This document shows, piece after piece, positions 59,471-64,000 of a stretch of 64,000 nt of DNA; the stretch's first letter is position 1, and every line of letters starts with the position of its first letter. Made by a program: the position numbers and the translations under genes. This DNA is from an uncultured Erysipelotrichaceae bacterium. GTDB taxonomy: Bacteria > Bacillota_I > Bacilli_A > RF39 > UBA660. The notes below the pieces were generated by a model. That model was not told the origin of the DNA, did no database searches, and saw nothing but the letters and a program-made list of their open reading frames with translations. The DNA lies in NCBI GenBank assembly GCA_902785135.1, contig CACZXL010000001.1, positions 128,109 to 192,108 on the forward strand. The letters are read 5' to 3'.

Positions 59471-60247
59471 TTGTTCTTTAAAAGTATTATTATTGGTATA
59501 TGTGCAATACTACCAGGAGTTAGTGGTTCTGTAATAGCAGTTAGTTTTGGTATATATGATGAATTAATTAGAATAGTTACTAACTATAAAGAAGTTTTAA
59601 AGCATAAAAAGTATTTATTTATTGTTATTATAGGTACATTAATAGGAATTTATTTTTGCAGTTATTTTTTATTGTATATTTATAAATATAAAACTATTAT
59701 TTATTATTCTTTGACAGGAATTATACTTAGTGAAATTCCTTTTTTGGTTAAAAAAATTCATATAAAATCTAAAATATGTATATGTCCTATGCTCATTTCG
59801 TTTTTATTATCTCTATTATTAGATTTAATTAATAGTAATAATAGTGTTAAATCATTTTCTTTTTTTAAATATTTACTAGGTGGAATACTATTTTCTTTTG
59901 GAAAAGTATTTCCCGGGGTAAGTAGTTCTTTCTTTCTGGTAAGTTTAGGAATATTTGAAAATATTATAGTAATAATTACAAATCCTTTTTTAATAATTAA
60001 AAATTTTAACTTATATTTGCCATTTATAATTGGAAGTATAGTAGGCTTTATAATTTTTTTAAAGCTTTTATCATTTTTATTAAATAAAAAGACATCTTTT
60101 ATGTATAGTATTATTCTAGGTTTTATGATTTCTTCAGTATTTGTAATAATTCCTAGTTTTAAATTAGCGATTGAAAATATTGTTGGAATAATCCTAATGA
60201 TATCATTCTTTGTACTTTTTATATACATTAAAGCGAAAAATGACTAA
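59471..60247 (+). CDS. DUF368 protein, probable undecaprenyl-phosphate translocase (PopT-like)
   Basis: About 258 residues, eight or more membrane helices. Two inverted-repeat signatures: GICAILPGVSGSVIAVSFGIYDELIRIV near the N terminus and GKVFPGVSSSFFLVSLGIFENII in the middle, the P-G-(V/I)-S-(G/S) pairs of DUF368. Recent work assigns DUF368 (PopT) to recycling of undecaprenyl phosphate across the membrane for wall synthesis. The start is uncertain: GGTGAT is at 59454-59459, with a CTG at 59465 and this TTG at 59471 as the in-frame candidates; no ATG fits. Confidence 0.8.
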   Translation: MFFKSIIIGICAILPGVSGSVIAVSFGIYDELIRIVTNYKEVLKHKKYLFIVIIGTLIGIYFCSYFLLYIYKYKTIIYYSLTGIILSEIPFLVKKIHIKSKICICPMLISFLLSLLLDLINSNNSVKSFSFFKYLLGGILFSFGKVFPGVSSSFFLVSLGIFENIIVIITNPFLIIKNFNLYLPFIIGSIVGFIIFLKLLSFLLNKKTSFMYSIILGFMISSVFVIIPSFKLAIENIVGIILMISFFVLFIYIKAKND

Positions 60248-60254
60248 TAAACTA

Positions 60255-60284
60255 TTGACAAGTTTATCAAAAATTTAGTATACT
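60255..60284 (+). promoter_or_regulatory. Promoter of second tRNA array
   Basis: TTGACA (60255-60260), 18 bases, TATACT (60279-60284). Confidence 0.8.
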
Positions 60285-60303
60285 AAATTTGCATTTTGGT
60301 TGT

Positions 60304-60379
60304 GGTTCCGTGGTGTAGTGGTTAACACGTCTGCCTGTCACGCAGAAGATCGAGGGTTCAAGTCCCTTCGGAACCGCCA
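60304..60379 (+). tRNA. tRNA-Asp (GTC)
   Basis: GGTTCCG/CGGAACC acceptor, loop CTGTCAC (GTC), CCA encoded. Confidence 0.93.
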
Positions 60380-60424
60380 TTTTTTATTTATGCAAATTTT
60401 TTACTAAATTTTTGTTTATAGTAT

Positions 60425-60500
60425 GGCTCTGTAGCTCAGTCGGTAGAGCACAGGACTGAAAATCCTGGTGTCGGCAGTTCGATCCTGCCCGGAGCCACCA
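60425..60500 (+). tRNA. tRNA-Phe (GAA)
   Basis: GGCTCTG/CGGAGCC acceptor, loop CTGAAAA (GAA), CCA encoded. Confidence 0.93.
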
Positions 60501-60518
60501 TTTTATAATTGTAGTTAC

Positions 60519-60595
60519 GCGCTCGTAGCTCAGCTGGATAGAGTGTTTGGCTACGAACCAAAAGGTCAGGGGTTCGAATCCCTTCGAGCGCACCA
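60519..60595 (+). tRNA. tRNA-Arg (ACG)
   Basis: GCGCTCG/CGAGCGC acceptor, loop CTACGAA (ACG, wobble A34 normally edited to inosine by TadA), CCA encoded. Confidence 0.93.
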
Positions 60596-60615
60596 TTTTT
60601 TGGATTTTATTAACT

Positions 60616-60692
60616 CGGGAAGTAGCACAACTTGGCAGTGCGCGTGGTTTGGGACCATGAGGTTGCAGGTTCAAATCCTGTCTTCCCGACCA
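60616..60692 (+). tRNA. tRNA-Pro (TGG)
   Basis: CGGGAAG/CTTCCCG acceptor, loop TTTGGGA (TGG), CCA encoded; last of the second array. Confidence 0.93.
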
Positions 60693-60702
60693 TTGAGTAT
60701 TT

Positions 60703-60732
60703 TACCCTTATTTTATAAGGGTATTTTTTTTT
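60703..60732 (+). terminator. Terminator after tRNA-Pro
   Basis: TACCCTTAT-TTT-ATAAGGGTA followed by T. Confidence 0.85.
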
Positions 60733-60819
60733 AGGAGAAGATTGGGAGAAGATTTTTTAAAAAAAGTTTTTTTTGAAAAGTCTATTTTTAAACCACACGC
60801 ACAAAAGAGTTTTCTTCTT

Positions 60820-61515
60820 TTATATTAATTGGTATTCAAATAATTCTAAAGGAATTCTATTATATAGTTTTTCAATATCATTTAGACAAATTGAAAAAAT
60901 TGTTCCTCGAGTTTTTATTTTTCCAAAGTTTTCTTTGTCTTTATGAAAACTTATTTTAATTCCTATATTTATTGTTCCTTCTTCAATAAGTTTTATAAAT
61001 GTATCAAAGTCTTTTAAAATATAATAATTAATTTTTTTGTAATAATAATATTCGCTATTATTTTGTTCTTTCGATAATGATTCAATAATAACTAATTTTT
61101 TTAGTTTTAGAAACAATCTTTCTTTTAACATTTTAAATGACCAGGAAGTTTTGATATTCAAATTATTACCTAAATAGTCAACTGCAATAAAATCGATTTT
61201 TTCATTTTTTGAATCTACTATTATTTTTCCCATTTTATATAGACCAATAGGAGTATAGTTGATAGTATTAAAATCCATGTTAAATACTTTTATATTTTTA
61301 TATGTTTTATCTGGGTATCCTAATTTATCAAGAATATTTGTTGGAAAAATGCTATCTCCATCTGGCATAATACTAAACAAATGAATTTTTTTTCTACTAT
61401 TATATCTTACTGTTTTTATTTCTATATTACCAAAATCAGGAAGAGGAAGTGAATCTTCTTTTTTACCTAGTAAATATTCAAATGTATATCCTAATCCTGT
61501 ATAACCTTTCCTCAT
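60820..61515 (-). CDS. MvaI/BcnI-family type II restriction endonuclease, 5' end cut off by TGA
   Basis: 231 residues from the ATG at 61515. RKGYTGLGYTFEYLLG at the N terminus and PDFGNIEIKTVR (about 26-37) are the MvaI/BcnI signature, the latter holding the PD-(D/E)XK residues Asp and Glu-x-Lys. Later WSFKMLKERL and GTIFSICLNDIEKLY also match. These enzymes are monomeric endonucleases nicking CC(W/S)GG-type sites. The frame continues upstream through a TGA to an ATG at 61578 with a strong ribosome site. No cognate methyltransferase is in the window. It sits right after a tRNA array, a common landing place for acquired genes. Confidence 0.82.
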   Translation of the reverse strand: MRKGYTGLGYTFEYLLGKKEDSLPLPDFGNIEIKTVRYNSRKKIHLFSIMPDGDSIFPTNILDKLGYPDKTYKNIKVFNMDFNTINYTPIGLYKMGKIIVDSKNEKIDFIAVDYLGNNLNIKTSWSFKMLKERLFLKLKKLVIIESLSKEQNNSEYYYYKKINYYILKDFDTFIKLIEEGTINIGIKISFHKDKENFGKIKTRGTIFSICLNDIEKLYNRIPLELFEYQLI

Positions 61516-61578
61516 ACTTTTAATTCATCCTAGTTTATTTATTATTAAAAATTTTTTATATAAATTAATAATACTCAT
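61516..61578 (-). other. In-frame 5' segment of the restriction gene ending in TGA
   Basis: GGAAGGAG, 8 bases, ATG (61576-61578). It reads MSIINLYKKFLIINKLG, then TGA (61525-61527), then IKS and the Met of the downstream ORF, all in one frame. In MvaI, as I recall it, the residue after this Gly is Trp (GW then KRKGNTGIG), so TGA replaces a TGG codon. Confidence 0.7.
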
Positions 61579-61670
61579 ATTAAATATCTCCTTCCAATAG
61601 TTTTATTATCTTATTTAATAATTAATTCCCTTATTATTATTAAAAAACTAGAATGATTTAAGAATTTTTA

Positions 61671-61676
61671 GTATAA
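61671..61676 (+). promoter_or_regulatory. -10 box upstream of the XRE/DUF2975 gene
   Basis: TATAAT preceded by TTTTTAG; leaves an untranslated leader of about 100 bases, much longer than most in this window, containing ACGCGCATAATGAAAACGC with no recognised fold. Confidence 0.45.
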
Positions 61677-61778
61677 TTAATTTGTAAACTTTAACGCGCA
61701 TAATGAAAACGCAACTGAAAATTGGTATAAATAAAAATTGAATAGTTTTATCATGGTTGTTGAAAGGAGAGATGTCTA

Positions 61779-62690
61779 ATGAATTTTGGACAAAACTTAA
61801 AAAACTTAAGAAAATCTAAGAATATGTCACAAGAAGAATTAGCAGAAAGAGTTAACGTTTCTCGTCAATCTGTTAGTAAGTGGGAAACAGGTGAAGCTTA
61901 TCCTGAAATGAATAATATACTTGAATTATGTAAAATCTTTCATTGTCATATTAATGATTTAGTTAATGATAACATCCTAGATATAGATTCATTAGATGAA
62001 GATGTTAAAATGAGTGCGGTTAAATTTAAAAAAGAAAAACAAAAACAAATGAAAGGAATAAGTAAAGTATTATCTTTAATTGGTAAAATTGGTGCGATTG
62101 TTGCAAGAGTAGGACTTGTATTCTTAATAATTGCTATGGTTACATTACCATTTGTATTTGCTAATATAGAAGTTAATGATGGAAAAATAATTTCAAATAA
62201 TAATAAAATTGAATTAGTAAAACATAATAATACATATGATGTTAGAATAAATGGTTCAACAGCAGCTACTAACATAAAAGATAAGGATTTAGATATGACT
62301 GCAAAATCTATTGAACATTTTTCTAAACCAGGGGTAATAGTTTTAATGGAATTAGGTTTTGCATTTATAGCAGCTTTCTTAATAGTATTAATTAAGTCTT
62401 TAAAACATTTAGAATTATTATTTGAAAATATTAATAAAGGTGATACTCCATTTACTTTAGATAATGTTAATCATATTAAAAAGATGTCTTATCTTATGAT
62501 TGCATGTTTAATTCTTTCCGCAATTGGAGAATCACTACTTGATATTCCATTTAATGGCGCATTTGTATTTGATTTCAATATTTTAAATATTGTAGAAATA
62601 CTATTCTTATATAGTATGTCTTTAGTATTTGAATATGGCCATGAAATTCAATTAGATTCAAAAGGTAAAATCTATGATGAAGATGTATAA
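61779..62690 (+). CDS. XRE-family regulator with DUF2975-like membrane domain
   Basis: 303 residues. Cro/C1 HTH at about 1-58 (MNFGQNLKNLRKSKNMSQEE, then VSRQSVSKWETGEAYPEM). A basic linker follows, then four membrane helices (about 105-128, 185-205, 230-250 and 265-285). The segment NINKGDTPFTLDNVNHIKKMSY between helices is a DUF2975 signature. DUF2975 membrane proteins usually pair with a separate HTH gene; here the two are one chain, a membrane-bound regulator. Target and signal unknown. AAAGGAGAG before the ATG. Confidence 0.83.
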   Translation: MNFGQNLKNLRKSKNMSQEELAERVNVSRQSVSKWETGEAYPEMNNILELCKIFHCHINDLVNDNILDIDSLDEDVKMSAVKFKKEKQKQMKGISKVLSLIGKIGAIVARVGLVFLIIAMVTLPFVFANIEVNDGKIISNNNKIELVKHNNTYDVRINGSTAATNIKDKDLDMTAKSIEHFSKPGVIVLMELGFAFIAAFLIVLIKSLKHLELLFENINKGDTPFTLDNVNHIKKMSYLMIACLILSAIGESLLDIPFNGAFVFDFNILNIVEILFLYSMSLVFEYGHEIQLDSKGKIYDEDV

Positions 62691-62797
62691 TAATAAAAGA
62701 ACACCAGCAAGATTTCTTTATATACTTAATCTATTATTTCTATAAAATAGAAAAATAGTTATAGTTGAAGAATTAAAAGATACAAAAAAATATAAGG
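62691..62797. other. Short gap with no clear gene
   Basis: AT-rich. One strand has a short open tail (NRKIVIVEELKDTKKYKED then stop at 62803) without a start or ribosome site; it may be the end of a lost gene. Confidence 0.3.
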
Positions 62798-62824
62798 AAG
62801 ATTAGTTTTTACTAATCTTTTTTT
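62798..62824 (+). terminator. Intrinsic terminator
   Basis: AAGATTAGT-TTTT-ACTAATCTT plus T. Confidence 0.82.
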
Positions 62825-62855
62825 ATTTATTATCCATACTAATAATGGTGATTAT

Positions 62856-64000
62856 ATGATTAAGAAAAATACTTTAAGAAGATTAAAAAATAATTATATG
62901 TCTGATGAGAATAACGTTATAAGAAATAGAATACTAAATAAAACAGCTTTAGTTGATTTGGTAATTAATTATGAAGATAATTTAGATACGGTTTTTAATA
63001 TAGAATTAAACACACATAATGTAGTAGATCAAAAATCTACAGGAAGATGTTGGTCGTTTGCTGGATTAAATATATTAAGAGAAGAAGTAATAAAGAATTG
63101 TAATCTCTCGAATTTTGAATTGTCTGGTAGTTATATTGCATTTTATGATAAATTAGAGAGATTTAATTTACTAATGGATAGATTATCTAATTATGAAAAA
63201 AATGTGTATGATAAGTATGTTCAAGATATTTTAAAAACTGGTTTTGATGATGGTAGTACTTTTTTTGAGTTTAAAGCACTAGTGAAAAAATATGGTGTTG
63301 TTCCTAAAAATATTTTTTCAAATAGTTTTTCTTCTAATGACACTGGTGAACTTAATGATGTTTTATCTAGATTATTAAGAAAGTATTATTTAGAATTAAG
63401 TAAGGTAAATAATATAGATAAATTAAAGGATAAATATTTAAACTATGCATATAAAATTTTAGGATCAGCTTACGGTCTTCCAAAAGAAAAGTTTGATTTT
63501 GAATATATAGATAATAATAGTAAATACCATATAGATAAAAATATTACTCCTAAAGAGTTTTATAATAAATATATAAATATTGATTTAGATAATGATTATA
63601 TTGAGGTATATTCATTTGAAGATGAAAAGTATAGTTTTAATAAAATGTATTACTTAGAAGATGGTTCTTTGATAAGTGGATTAAAATCGTCTTCTGTTTT
63701 AAATCTAGATTATAAAAGAGTTAAAGAATTAATAATAAACCAATTAAAGGATAAAGAATTAGTTTATTTTAGTTCATCTACTACTGCTAAGTATGAAAAT
63801 GGTTTATGGATTGATTTGATGAGTAGATATTCAAACTTATTTGATATAGATTTAAATCTGAATAGAAATGATATTATTGAAACTTATGGTACTATGGGCG
63901 AACACTCAATGGTTATTACAGGTGTGAATACTAATAGTGTTTTTAACAAATGGAAAGTTGAAAATAGTTGGGGATCTAAAGAAGGGAATAAGGGATACTT
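62856..64000 (+). CDS. pepC: Aminopeptidase C (PepC, bleomycin-hydrolase type), 3' partial
   Basis: At least 381 residues; the frame runs off the right edge, about 60 short of the usual 440. ATG follows GGTGAT by 3 bases. Papain-like catalytic Cys is in STGRCWSFAGLN (about residue 69), preceded by VVDQK (oxyanion Gln). The His is in MGEHSMVITGVN and the Asn in VENSWGSKEGNKGY near the edge. PepC is a cytoplasmic hexameric cysteine aminopeptidase that trims peptides. Confidence 0.92.
   Translation, partial: MIKKNTLRRLKNNYMSDENNVIRNRILNKTALVDLVINYEDNLDTVFNIELNTHNVVDQKSTGRCWSFAGLNILREEVIKNCNLSNFELSGSYIAFYDKLERFNLLMDRLSNYEKNVYDKYVQDILKTGFDDGSTFFEFKALVKKYGVVPKNIFSNSFSSNDTGELNDVLSRLLRKYYLELSKVNNIDKLKDKYLNYAYKILGSAYGLPKEKFDFEYIDNNSKYHIDKNITPKEFYNKYINIDLDNDYIEVYSFEDEKYSFNKMYYLEDGSLISGLKSSSVLNLDYKRVKELIINQLKDKELVYFSSSTTAKYENGLWIDLMSRYSNLFDIDLNLNRNDIIETYGTMGEHSMVITGVNTNSVFNKWKVENSWGSKEGNKGY

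Noticed and set aside
60733-60819. Prophage or integrative-element attachment site after tRNA-Pro
   Set aside because: Only short repeats (GGAGAAGATT-like) are seen; no integrase and no duplicate of the tRNA 3' end within the window.
61525-61527. TGA read as Trp (Mycoplasma-type code 4) for the whole genome
   Set aside because: TGA closes recU (overlapping the PBP ATG) and the gene at 7952 (overlapping 7949) in ATGA arrangements, and TGG with a CCA-anticodon tRNA-Trp is used for Trp throughout.

Overview
The window is about 64 kb of a very AT-rich bacterial chromosome. It suggests a low-GC Gram-positive of the Bacilli/Erysipelotrichia type, probably an uncultured gut lineage (inference). The support is the run gpsB - rnpB - rodZ-like - pgsA - recA - (asnB, hisG) - rny, recU overlapping a class A PBP, a CIRCE operator, a LexA/DinR-like box at recA, short hairpin-plus-U terminators and CCA-encoded tRNAs. 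The code is the standard bacterial one: TGA closes genes at ATGA overlaps (recU/PBP, 7952/7949) and TGG is used for Trp. I see no rRNA, IS element, prophage or CRISPR array.

Layout. 1-3.7 kb: MMPL/RND permease (cut by the left edge) plus a secreted heptad-repeat partner. 3.8-8.2 kb: GNAT, LysM amidase, Fic, a CwlJ/SleB-like hydrolase and a coiled-coil pair. 8.2-16.5 kb: a structured inverted repeat, tRNA-Trp, macro-domain protein, a Nudix-like protein, regulators (XRE, LysR), CYTH, MutT, a decayed ASCH gene and a PnuC/5'-nucleotidase operon. 16.5-24.1 kb: DUF5684 protein, DUF2779 nuclease, then an envelope thiol-redox cluster: four thioredoxin-fold proteins, one fused to DUF5684 and one to a CcdA-like membrane domain. 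tRNA-Glu and a catalytically dead paralogue of the LysM amidase lie inside it. 24.2-34.3 kb: single-gene units (CmpB-family membrane proteins, a truncated response regulator, C39-like peptidase, hydrolases, MscS, rubrerythrin, HD protein). 34.4-36.7 kb: htpG-hsp20 under a CIRCE operator. 36.7-44 kb: a frameshifted small gene, phosphoketolase, a COG2509 flavoprotein, SDR, a YnbB-type PLP enzyme and two unknowns. 44-57.9 kb: the cell-wall, recombination and RNA-decay core. 58-60.7 kb: two tRNA arrays (twelve genes) around a lipoprotein and a DUF368 protein. 60.8-64 kb: a lone MvaI/BcnI-type restriction endonuclease gene broken by TGA at a conserved Trp, an XRE/DUF2975 regulator and the start of pepC, cut by the right edge.

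The most interesting element is upstream of the lone short-form hisG (52785-53010). A sigma-A-type promoter drives a 23-codon leader ORF with four His codons. It is followed by mutually exclusive helices and an intrinsic terminator, which looks like ribosome-mediated histidine attenuation where a T-box would be expected in a Gram-positive. Intergenic regions are extremely compact. The upstream terminator T-tract often runs straight into an extended -10 (TATG-N-TATAAT), followed about 7 nt later by a GGTGAT Shine-Dalgarno and the ATG, so many leaders should be little more than the ribosome-binding site. Several genes show recent decay (ASCH, response regulator, frameshifted small gene, restriction enzyme).
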